DNA of 34,241 nucleotides from an uncultured Succinatimonas sp. (GTDB lineage Bacteria > Pseudomonadota > Gammaproteobacteria > Enterobacterales > Succinivibrionaceae). Below the pieces are notes generated by a model. That model saw only the letters and a list, made by a program, of their open reading frames with translations, was not told where the DNA came from and searched no databases. The position numbers and the translations under genes were made by a program. Positions 8,084-15,116 of the stretch are shown here, in pieces. Numbering within the stretch: the first letter of the stretch is position 1; every line of letters starts with the position of its first letter. The DNA is taken from positions 1-34,241 of the forward strand of contig CALFLJ010000009.1 in NCBI GenBank assembly GCA_937880335.1, in the 5' to 3' direction.

Positions 8084-8974
8084 GTGAATCCTTTAAACGG
8101 GGCTTATAACGAAAACTTTTTGCGCGGAAGTTTAGATTTTCCATTTGACTATCACTATATAAATCACAATCACCCTAGATTTGTCATGCCCTTTCACTAT
8201 CATATTGACTTTGAATTACTGCGAGTCATAAAAGGAACATTGACAATAAACTTAAACGAAAGAAATTATGTTTTACACAGTGGTGAATATCTTTTAATAG
8301 CGCCAGGATTAGTCCACGGTGGTAAACCATCATCATCTGATGACGTATACGAATGTGTTGTTTTCAACCTAAGCCAGCTTTTTGACCTAAATCGGCCCGA
8401 AAATATTTGGCTTAAGCGTATAACCAATCGCGAGGTTATGCTGTTTGAACATTTTTCGCCCCAAAATCACCAAAATCTATGCAAAATGGGAGATGTATTT
8501 TTTAATGCTGTTGAACCATCAAAAAGAAAATCTCAACTTACAGCCTTTGGAGCTTTGCTTGAATTTATAGGTTTTATGATTGATTGTAAATTTTATATAA
8601 CCCCCCATCAGAGATTATCATCACGTTATCTAAAACACCTAAATAAAAGCTCAGATATCTTTCGATATATATTTGATAACTACACAAAAGATATAAGCCT
8701 TGAAGATCTTGCTGACACAGCAGGAATGACTCCTAAATACTTCTGTCGTTACTTTAAAGAACTAACTGAATGCAGACCTATTGAGTACCTAAATCGCTTT
8801 CGTATCGAAGCTGCCGCCTTAAAACTTTCAACAGATGGGGAAAATATAAACCAGATTGCTTATATTTGTGGCTTTAAAAACCCCTGCTACTTTACAAAAC
8901 TTTTCAAACGCTATAAAAATCTGTCCCCCAGTGAATATAGACACAAAGCTTTAGAAAAGAGTTTAGAAAGATAG
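8084..8974 (+). CDS. AraC-family transcriptional regulator with cupin sensor domain
   Basis: A 296-residue regulator. The N-terminal half carries a cupin-type sugar-sensing domain (HYHIDFELLRVIKGTLTINL, about 38-57, then LHSGEYLLIAPGLVHGG, about 65-81). The C-terminal 100 residues hold two helix-turn-helix units: ISLEDLADTAGMTPKYFCRYFKE (about 206-228) and INQIAYICGFKNPCYFTKLFKRY (about 255-277), the second being the conserved AraC signature. Translation starts at GTG with GAGG 9 nt upstream. It is divergent from fucI and is probably the local activator responding to the sugar or an intermediate. A strong terminator follows, so it is monocistronic. Confidence 0.94.
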   Translation: MNPLNGAYNENFLRGSLDFPFDYHYINHNHPRFVMPFHYHIDFELLRVIKGTLTINLNERNYVLHSGEYLLIAPGLVHGGKPSSSDDVYECVVFNLSQLFDLNRPENIWLKRITNREVMLFEHFSPQNHQNLCKMGDVFFNAVEPSKRKSQLTAFGALLEFIGFMIDCKFYITPHQRLSSRYLKHLNKSSDIFRYIFDNYTKDISLEDLADTAGMTPKYFCRYFKELTECRPIEYLNRFRIEAAALKLSTDGENINQIAYICGFKNPCYFTKLFKRYKNLSPSEYRHKALEKSLER

Positions 8975-8997
8975 CGACAAATTATAATATTTACTTT

Positions 8998-9038
8998 AAT
9001 AAGTGAAAATTGTTAAGCAATTTTCACTTATTTTTTTT
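8998..9038 (+). terminator. Intrinsic terminator of the AraC-type gene
   Basis: A perfect 13-bp stem (9000-9012 with 9018-9030, core AAGTGAAAATTG) with a 5-nt loop is followed by eight T. It is 24 nt past the regulator stop. Confidence 0.92.
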
Positions 9039-9336
9039 ACAAAAGCTTTAACTAAATTCTTATAACTTATCTTATCTTTATTAAAAAAACAGGTTTTTTC
9101 AACAAGTTAAATATAAAACTCTTAAGCTTAAGTTGAGTAATACATGCTCCTTGCACATAAATATCTAAAAGCTTTTCTAGATCACAAAATCATAATAACA
9201 CGTTTAAAAAAGTGAATTTTGTTATAAAGAAAGAGTAATTTCTACAAATCACTTGAGCAAATCTGTACTAAATTAATATTAGAAAAATTTAGAATGCAGT
9301 TCTTTAATAAAGAACGTGAATTATGGAGGATGATTC
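9039..9336. other. Upstream region of the DapA-family operon
   Basis: A gene-free A+T-rich stretch. A weak promoter can be proposed at TTGAGC (9253-9258) with TAATAT (9274-9279) at a short 15-bp spacing. The 17-bp dyad at 9299-9315 would then lie just downstream of the start point, a repressor-like position. The Shine-Dalgarno GGAGG is 6-10 nt before the ATG at 9337. Confidence 0.4.
9299..9315. promoter_or_regulatory. Dyad operator GTTCT-N7-AGAAC, copy 2
   Basis: GTTCTTTAATAAAGAAC is a perfect 8-bp inverted repeat around one central base. Its outer arms and length equal those of the dyad at 7740-7756. It lies 21 bp before the DapA-family start codon. The first nine bases also occur at 15067-15075, upstream of the IclR-type gene. 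Confidence 0.55.
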
Positions 9337-10257
9337 ATGAATAATGTTTTCCCAGGTGGCGCATGGCCTGTTATGCTCACCCCTTTTACTAAAGATAATC
9401 AAGTTGACTTTGAAGGTCTAAAAGAGTTAACAAATTGGTATATAAAAAACGGCTGCTCGGGATTGTTTTCTGATTGTCAGTCAAGTGAAATGTTCTTCTT
9501 AAGTTTAGATGAGCGAGTAAAGATTGCTAAAACTGTTATAGAAACAGCCGCCAACAGAGTACCTGTAATTGTTTCAGGACATATTTCAGATTCTCTTGAA
9601 GATCAAATTTATGAACTAAATGAAATTGCCAAGTTAAAACCTGCGGCCTTAATTTTTATCACCAATAGATTTGCAAAAGAAAATGAATCTGACGAAATTT
9701 GGCGTAAGAACTGTGAAAAGGTCATGAATGAACTTCCATCCGATCTGCCATTGGGTATTTACGAATGCCCATATCCTTACAAACGCTTAGTAAGTATTGA
9801 AAACTTAAAATGGTGTGCAGATACAGGTCGTTTCTTTTTCTTAAAAGATACATGTTGTGATTTAGATTTAATTAAAAAACGTGTTTTAGCTGTAAAGGGT
9901 AGCAATCTTAAAATATATAACGCCAATACCTCTACCTTAAGAGACTCTTTATTAGAAGGTTGTGCTGGCTTCTGTGGAGTCATGGCATCATTTCAAATGG
10001 ATCTTTATGCATGGTTGTGCAACAACTTAGAAAATGAAAAAGCACAAAAGCTACAGGATTTACTTACTGTCACATCTTTAATTGAACGACAGCATTATCC
10101 TGTTAATGCAAAATACTACTTAAACAAGTTTGAAGGATTATCTATTACAACCACAACTAGAACAAAAAAAGCAGAAGATCTCACAGAAACCTTTAAAGAT
10201 GAGGTAAGAGCGTTAAACGATTTGACTCTATCTTACAGAAAGTTTTTAGAGATTTAA
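9337..10257 (+). CDS. DapA/NanA-family aldolase or dehydratase
   Basis: A class I, Schiff-base-forming TIM-barrel enzyme of 306 residues. Key residues of the family are present: Lys170 in FFFLKDTC as the Schiff-base lysine and Tyr142 in GIYECPYPYK, separated by 28 residues as in E. coli DapA (Tyr133, Lys161). The usual GTTGE loop reads GCSGLFSDCQSSE, so it is not a lysine-pathway DapA. Family members split or dehydrate 2-keto-3-deoxy sugar acids, sialic acid or related keto acids. It is the first gene of a rightward unit with a TRAP transporter and an HpaI-type aldolase, which points to an acidic substrate. An exact reaction cannot be assigned. N-acetylneuraminate lyase is possible but other nan genes are absent. 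Confidence 0.88.
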   Translation: MNNVFPGGAWPVMLTPFTKDNQVDFEGLKELTNWYIKNGCSGLFSDCQSSEMFFLSLDERVKIAKTVIETAANRVPVIVSGHISDSLEDQIYELNEIAKLKPAALIFITNRFAKENESDEIWRKNCEKVMNELPSDLPLGIYECPYPYKRLVSIENLKWCADTGRFFFLKDTCCDLDLIKKRVLAVKGSNLKIYNANTSTLRDSLLEGCAGFCGVMASFQMDLYAWLCNNLENEKAQKLQDLLTVTSLIERQHYPVNAKYYLNKFEGLSITTTTRTKKAEDLTETFKDEVRALNDLTLSYRKFLEI

Positions 10258-10383
10258 TTCACAAACATGAATATAATAAGCAAAAATTAGTGAAATCCCT
10301 CATAGTTTTTACTTTTTTAACACTAATATCAATTAGATAATGCTAGCCTATAGAGCATCTAATAAACAAACCAGGAGTATCTT

Positions 10384-11379
10384 ATGAACTTCAAAAAAGC
10401 ATCATTATCTGTCTTATTTGTCGCTACAGCATCTTTATGTGCAAATGCCTATGCAGCTGATTTTGAAGAGATGACCCTCTCTTTAGCTCACTCAGCTGCC
10501 ACAAGTCACGCCCACAATCAGGCAGCTTTGGCCTTCGCCAAAGAAGTAGGAGAGGCAACTGGAGGTAAGGTTAAAGTAAATGTTTACCCTGCCTCAGAAT
10601 TAGGTGATCAACCTTCATTAATTGATCAGTGCGTAAATGGCGGTGACGTTGATATTGTTATCGCATCTCAATCTAATATGGCTCAGTATGTACCAAAGCT
10701 TAATGCCTTAAGTGCTCCGTTCTTATTTAAGGATTATGCCCAGGCTCATAAGACTATAGATGATTATATCCTCCCATGGATGCAAGAGGATGTAAAAGAG
10801 AACATGAATTTAGTTCCTCTTTCCGTTTTTGACTATGGTTTCCGTCACGTTACCACAAAAGATATCGTCGTTACTAAGGCCTCAGATCTTAAAGGTGTAA
10901 AAATTCGTGTACCAGGCTCAGCAGGCTTGCTTGCTACATTTGATGCTTTAGCTGCAAACACCCAAACTATAGCCTACTCAGAGCTATATCAGTCCTTAAA
11001 ACAAGGTGTTGTTGACGCAGAGGAAAATCCTGTCGCCACAATTTTAGCTGACTCATATTTTGAGTGCCAAAACCAACTAGCTTTAACAGGACACTTCTTT
11101 GATATGCAGGCCCTGCTCATCAACAAAGATAAATATGAAGAAATGTCTGATGAACTTAAAGCTGTTATCAATAAAGCTGCAATCAATGCACAGAACTTAA
11201 CTCGTACCTTAATTGAAGGTCAGGAAGCTGACATTATTGCAGAGCTTAAAGCTAAAGGCATGAACGTAACAGAAGTTGATAAGAAAAGTTTCGTTGACAT
11301 GATGACTCCTGCCTACGAGAAAATCGCAAAATTATGCGGTGAAGAAGAACTTAAGAACTTAAGAGATGCTATTAAATAA
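10384..11379 (+). CDS. TRAP transporter solute-binding protein (DctP family)
   Basis: Periplasmic receptor of 331 residues. The signal peptide ends at AYA before residue 25. The conserved TRAP arginine that salt-bridges the ligand carboxylate is Arg175 in LKGVKIRVPGS, and the family pattern continues with YQSLKQGVVDAEENP. Early motifs ALAFAKEVGEATGGKVKVNVYP and GGDVDIVIAS are typical. A carboxylate ligand, such as a sugar acid, is therefore likely. CAGGAG lies before the ATG. The DapA-family gene is 126 bp upstream. A stem-loop separates it from the permease genes. Confidence 0.95.
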   Translation: MNFKKASLSVLFVATASLCANAYAADFEEMTLSLAHSAATSHAHNQAALAFAKEVGEATGGKVKVNVYPASELGDQPSLIDQCVNGGDVDIVIASQSNMAQYVPKLNALSAPFLFKDYAQAHKTIDDYILPWMQEDVKENMNLVPLSVFDYGFRHVTTKDIVVTKASDLKGVKIRVPGSAGLLATFDALAANTQTIAYSELYQSLKQGVVDAEENPVATILADSYFECQNQLALTGHFFDMQALLINKDKYEEMSDELKAVINKAAINAQNLTRTLIEGQEADIIAELKAKGMNVTEVDKKSFVDMMTPAYEKIAKLCGEEELKNLRDAIK

Positions 11380-11395
11380 TAGCAAAACTTATATA

Positions 11396-11420
11396 AAGGC
11401 ATAACTACATGTTATGCCTT
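11396..11420 (+). promoter_or_regulatory. Perfect stem-loop between dctP- and dctM-type genes
   Basis: A 10-bp perfect inverted repeat (AAGGCATAAC/GTTATGCCTT) with a 5-nt loop lies 16 nt after the binding-protein stop and is followed by GTTATTTT. It may partly terminate transcription or protect the upstream mRNA, keeping binding protein in excess over permease. Confidence 0.7.
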
Positions 11421-11493
11421 GTTATTTTAATAATATAAATAATCATTTAACGTTCTATTAACATTTTAAGACTTTTTGGGAGTCCTTGATCCT

Positions 11494-12792
11494 ATGATAA
11501 TGTTTGCAATGTTTTTTGGCGTGCTTTTTACGCTATTCATAGGCGTTACTACTGCTGGAAGTATGGCATTTATATCAATTGCCACATACTTTGGCATGGG
11601 TGAGGCTACCATGAATAATATGATACGCCTACCATCAAGTATGTATGATCAAGTCAAGGGTATTACTTTAATGGCTATACCATTCTTCTTGCTCATGGGA
11701 AATTTTATGAACAAAGGTGGTGTATCTAAGGATTTGTTTGCCTTTGCAAGAGCTTGCCTAGGTCATCGCTGGGGTGGTCTTGCTAATGCAGCTATTGTCT
11801 CATGTATGATTATGTCTGCTATGTCAGGTTCAGCCGCAGCTGTTGCTGCAGGTGTTGGAATGATTGCCATAGCAGAGATGAGAAGGACTGGATACGATCA
11901 GCCATTTTCGTGTGCAGCTATTGCCGCAGGTGGTGGATTAGGACCAATTATACCCCCTAGTATTACCTTAATCCTTTTTGCATCTTTAGTTCCAGGAACC
12001 TCAGTTAACGCTCTTTTCTTAGGTGGTGCAATTCCAGGTATCTTAACAGGTCTGCTCTTTGCAGTTTATGCAAGCTATTCTGCCCGCAAAAACAACTTCG
12101 GAAAAGTTCCTGCAGTTCCAATGAAGGAACGCGTCACATTAGGTATTAAAGCCATTTGGGCTCTTTTAATTCCGGTTATTGTTTTAGGTGGTATTTTTGC
12201 AGGTCTATTTACTGCCACAGAAGCCGCTGCTGTCGCTGCATTCTACGCCATGCTTTTAGGTATGTTTAAATACAAACAACTTAAATTATCTGATTTACCA
12301 GGAGTTTTCTGGGCTACAGCAAAATCCTCAGGTCAGATTATGTTTGTTATTGCAACTGCAGCTTTCTTCCAACATGTACTGTTAAAGACAAGAATACCTC
12401 ATCAGGTAGTGCAATCCTTAGTTGATACATTCTCAAGCATAAGTCCAATCTTAGTTATGATAATTATTCTGCTTTTGGTAATGGGATGCTTTATGGAAGG
12501 AACTGCCATATTACTTATCACTGTGCCTATTTTCTATCCATTATCACAAGCCTTCGACTATCCTACAGTGCAATTAGCTATCGTTATGTGCATTGCCTTA
12601 GCCTGTGGTGTTTTAACTCCTCCTGTCGGACTTAACCTTTATGTTATGTCTTCTATTACAGGCGAGAAGATGATGAAAATTAGTAAAGCCGCTATTCCAT
12701 TCGTAGGCATCATGATATTTGTAACTCTTCTTGCAGCCTTCTTTGAACCTTTAACTACTTTCTTACCTAAATACTTAGGATATGGAGTTTAG
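11494..12792 (+). CDS. TRAP transporter large permease (DctM family)
   Basis: Sodium-driven membrane subunit of 432 residues with about 12 membrane segments. Recognisable motifs include ITLMAIPFFLLMGNFMNKGG, MSAMSGSAAAVAAGVG (about 114-129), AAGGGLGPIIPPSI (about 145-158), ATEAAAVAAFYA, and the C-terminal ACGVLTPPVGLNLYVM. The reading frame is open from a TTG at 11476, but GGGAG (11478-11482) lies inside that extension and serves the ATG at 11494, giving a normal hydrophobic start. Here the large permease precedes the small one (P-M-Q), whereas P-Q-M is the common order. Confidence 0.95.
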   Translation: MIMFAMFFGVLFTLFIGVTTAGSMAFISIATYFGMGEATMNNMIRLPSSMYDQVKGITLMAIPFFLLMGNFMNKGGVSKDLFAFARACLGHRWGGLANAAIVSCMIMSAMSGSAAAVAAGVGMIAIAEMRRTGYDQPFSCAAIAAGGGLGPIIPPSITLILFASLVPGTSVNALFLGGAIPGILTGLLFAVYASYSARKNNFGKVPAVPMKERVTLGIKAIWALLIPVIVLGGIFAGLFTATEAAAVAAFYAMLLGMFKYKQLKLSDLPGVFWATAKSSGQIMFVIATAAFFQHVLLKTRIPHQVVQSLVDTFSSISPILVMIIILLLVMGCFMEGTAILLITVPIFYPLSQAFDYPTVQLAIVMCIALACGVLTPPVGLNLYVMSSITGEKMMKISKAAIPFVGIMIFVTLLAAFFEPLTTFLPKYLGYGV

Positions 12793-12801
12793 GAGTAAGT
12801 T

Positions 12802-13407
12802 ATGAATGCTTATTATAAATTTGAAGCTGTGGCAGGAAAAATTACTCGCTTACTAGCAGGTTTTTGCTTAGGAATAGTATTTGTATTATTCTTGCTTAAT
12901 ATTACAACTCGCGCATCCTTTATCACATGGAACCCAACCTGGATTGATGAGGTAATCCAATTCTTCTTAGTTTGGATGATCTTCTTAGCTGCAGCTGAGT
13001 TAGTGCGTACAGGTGAGCACTTTATGGTTGATGTCTTAGTTGATAAGATAAAAGGTAAATCATCAGGACGCATTTTCCGTCTGATTTCAACATTTATTAT
13101 GCTTATTACTTATGCTGTTATTCTCTACTTCAGTATTAAGCTGGTGATGAGATCAAATGTAAAACTCACATTTACATTACCACCTATCGTCAAAATGTCC
13201 TGGTTCTATACCTGTATTCCTGTCTGTACTATCTTAATGCTTATCTATGCTCTAAGAGATTTTTATTACGCAATTTCTGACATCATAACAGGAGGAGAAA
13301 CCTCTAAACTTTTAGAGGAGCGTAAACAAAAGGCTTTAGCCCAAGATGAAGATGCAAAAATAATAGCAAAAGCATCTGAGGCTTTAAAAGAAGAAAATAA
13401 CAAATAA
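12802..13407 (+). CDS. TRAP transporter small permease (DctQ family)
   Basis: Small membrane subunit of 201 residues with four predicted segments (about 15-35, 48-65, 88-110 and 130-150). Family features are the WIDEVIQFFLVWMIFLAAAELVRTGEHFMVDVL stretch and the WFYTCIP segment. Residues from about 165 form a charged, lysine/glutamate-rich cytoplasmic tail (KLLEERKQKALAQDEDAKI), longer than usual for DctQ. TAGGAG lies just upstream, overlapping the dctM-type stop 9 bp away, so the two are probably translationally coupled. Confidence 0.94.
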   Translation: MNAYYKFEAVAGKITRLLAGFCLGIVFVLFLLNITTRASFITWNPTWIDEVIQFFLVWMIFLAAAELVRTGEHFMVDVLVDKIKGKSSGRIFRLISTFIMLITYAVILYFSIKLVMRSNVKLTFTLPPIVKMSWFYTCIPVCTILMLIYALRDFYYAISDIITGGETSKLLEERKQKALAQDEDAKIIAKASEALKEENNK

Positions 13408-13417
13408 GGGAGTGATT

Positions 13418-14194
13418 ATGAACGAATTTAAGAAAAAGCTTTTAGAGGGAAAGCAGATGATTGGCTTTGAGGTTGACCTTGCAGAGCCTTGTATTTCAGA
13501 AATGGTTGCGTCTTTAGGCTTTGACTTTATTTGGGTTGATACTGAACATCAGGCACAAGATTATGAGACTGTTCTAAATCAGATTATAGCTTGTAAAGCA
13601 GGAGGCGCAGCCTCCATGGTACGAATACCACAAAACGAACCATTCTTGGCTAAAAGAGTTTTAGAGATGGGTCCTGATGCAATCTTGTTCCCAAATGTAA
13701 ATTCTGCAGCAGAACTTAAAAAAGCAATGGATGCGTGTGTATACCCCCCTTATGGTAAAAGAGGATTTGGTCCTAAGAGAGCTTGTGGCTATGGACGAAT
13801 AGAGTTGGCAGATTACATAAAAGATAGTCTTGATTCCTTAAGTCGCTTAGCTCAGCTTGAACATATAGACGCAATAAACGATCTTGATAATATGCTAAAA
13901 GTTCCTTACTGCGATGGATTTATTGTAGGGCCTTGCGATCTTTCAGGATCAATTGGCCTATTAAATGAGACTCATCATCCTAAGGTTTTAGAGCTTATTG
14001 ATATTGCAATTGAGAAATGTAACAAAGCCAACAAGCCTATAGGTATTGCTGTAGCTTACAACGGGCCTGAGGATATTAAATTCTGGTTTGACAGAGGCTT
14101 CCAATTCATCTCAGCTGGAACAGATACTGCTGCTATTATGAGAGGGGCTCAGGATCAGTTCAAGGTTATGTCAAATATTTTTAACAAGCGTTAA
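13418..14194 (+). CDS. HpaI/HpcH-family class II aldolase (2-keto-3-deoxy acid type)
   Basis: A metal-dependent pyruvate aldolase of 258 residues. Residues known from HpaI line up: His44 (DTEHQ) and Arg69 (VRIPQNEP), with metal ligands Glu148 (AQLEH) and Asp174 (GPCDLS). YPPYGKRGFGPKRA (about 109-122) is typical. Relatives include RhmA (2-keto-3-deoxy-L-rhamnonate aldolase) and GarL (5-keto-4-deoxy-glucarate aldolase); products are pyruvate plus an aldehyde. A GTG at 13412 is in frame but overlaps the AAGGGAG ribosome site, so the ATG at 13418 is chosen. It is the last gene of the rightward unit, 10 bp after the dctQ-type gene, and a terminator follows. Confidence 0.92.
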   Translation: MNEFKKKLLEGKQMIGFEVDLAEPCISEMVASLGFDFIWVDTEHQAQDYETVLNQIIACKAGGAASMVRIPQNEPFLAKRVLEMGPDAILFPNVNSAAELKKAMDACVYPPYGKRGFGPKRACGYGRIELADYIKDSLDSLSRLAQLEHIDAINDLDNMLKVPYCDGFIVGPCDLSGSIGLLNETHHPKVLELIDIAIEKCNKANKPIGIAVAYNGPEDIKFWFDRGFQFISAGTDTAAIMRGAQDQFKVMSNIFNKR

Positions 14195-14211
14195 AGATTA
14201 AAATATTTATT

Positions 14212-14238
14212 AAAAGGCAATCTAAAGATTGCCTTTTT
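14212..14238 (+). terminator. Terminator of the DapA-TRAP-HpaI operon
   Basis: An 11-bp perfect stem (AAAAGGCAATC/GATTGCCTTTT) with a 4-nt loop ends in a T run. It lies between convergent genes, and the A run on its left could give weak function for the IclR-type gene on the other strand. Confidence 0.85.
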
Positions 14239-14293
14239 CATATGCAAAATAAAGCTTTCAAATACGATAATTCTATAGAAAACTTATCATTAA

Positions 14294-15037
14294 CTAAATA
14301 TTTAAAAGAGATCCTATAGTTTTTGATGTTTCAGTTAAAATCTTTGCATAACTACTGTAGACAGAGCGAGGAAAGCGCAAGCTTGGACCTGTTACACTTA
14401 AAGCCCCTAAAAGATTCCCTTTTAAATTAAAAACAGGAACTGCAACACATTTTATTCCGTATTCATGCTCCATATTATCGACACTAAATCCCCTCTGCCT
14501 TATAAGCTCAAGCTCATGAAGCATTTTATCCTTATCTACAATAGAATTTTCAGTATAAGCTTTTAAATCTGTTTCAAGTATGTTTAAGATCTTATTAACA
14601 GGCATATAGGCAAGCATGGCTTTTCCAATACCAGTACAAGTCAAAGGGGCTGTCATACCTATTACAGGTCTTGTGGATATATTGTTCTTAGGAAATGATC
14701 CATCAAGATACATCACATTATGTCCATCGGGAATCCCAAGATAAACCACCTCTCCTATTTTCTCACACGCCTCAGTCAACTTAGCATGAACAATTTCATG
14801 AAAATTAAAGCGATCAGAAATAGTATGTGCTATTTGCAAAAACTTTAAAGATAATGAGTACTTCCTAGTTAAAGGATCCTTTTTTACGTATCCAAAGCTT
14901 TCAAAAGTAGTCAGTATTTCATGTACATTACTTTTATAAAGATTAAGAGATGAGCTTATCTCAGTTACTCCACATTCTTTTTGTGAGCTTGAGATAAATT
15001 CTAAAATCTGTAAGGCTTTAACTAGCGATTTTTGCAT
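14294..15037 (-). CDS. IclR-family transcriptional regulator
   Basis: A 247-residue regulator. The N-terminal winged helix-turn-helix covers about 1-65 (LVKALQILEFISSSQKECGVTEISSSLNLYKSNVHEILTTFESFGYVKKD). The C-terminal ligand-binding domain has the family motifs GIGKAMLAY (about 128-136), RQRGFSVDNMEHEYGIKCVAVPVFN (about 175-199) and LGALSVTGPSLRFP. It is convergent with the HpaI-type gene and probably controls one or both island operons, commonly as a repressor released by a pathway intermediate. The start has only a weak ribosome site. An imperfect inverted repeat lies 24 bp upstream (15061-15100), possibly an autoregulatory operator. Confidence 0.93.
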   Translation of the reverse strand: MQKSLVKALQILEFISSSQKECGVTEISSSLNLYKSNVHEILTTFESFGYVKKDPLTRKYSLSLKFLQIAHTISDRFNFHEIVHAKLTEACEKIGEVVYLGIPDGHNVMYLDGSFPKNNISTRPVIGMTAPLTCTGIGKAMLAYMPVNKILNILETDLKAYTENSIVDKDKMLHELELIRQRGFSVDNMEHEYGIKCVAVPVFNLKGNLLGALSVTGPSLRFPRSVYSSYAKILTETSKTIGSLLNI

Positions 15038-15060
15038 AAATTAACCATTAGATTAAGGAT

Positions 15061-15100
15061 GTTCCCGTTCTTTAACATATTACAGTTAAATGATGGGAAC
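15061..15100. promoter_or_regulatory. Imperfect inverted repeat between lptF and the IclR-type gene
   Basis: Two 16-nt arms, 15061-15076 and 15085-15100, match at 12 of 16 positions (outer GTTCCC/GGGAAC, inner TTTAAC/GTTAAA) across an 8-nt centre. No T run follows in the leftward direction, so it is more like an operator or attenuator than a simple terminator. It shares GTTCTTTAA with the dyad at 9299. Confidence 0.55.
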
Positions 15101-15116
15101 CTTTTGTATATTAAAT

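Noticed and set aside
4752..10257. Sialic acid catabolism from the BNR protein, DapA/NanA-family enzyme and TRAP transporter
   Set aside because: No nanE, nanK or nagB genes are present and the BNR protein is not exported, so the combination does not prove this pathway.
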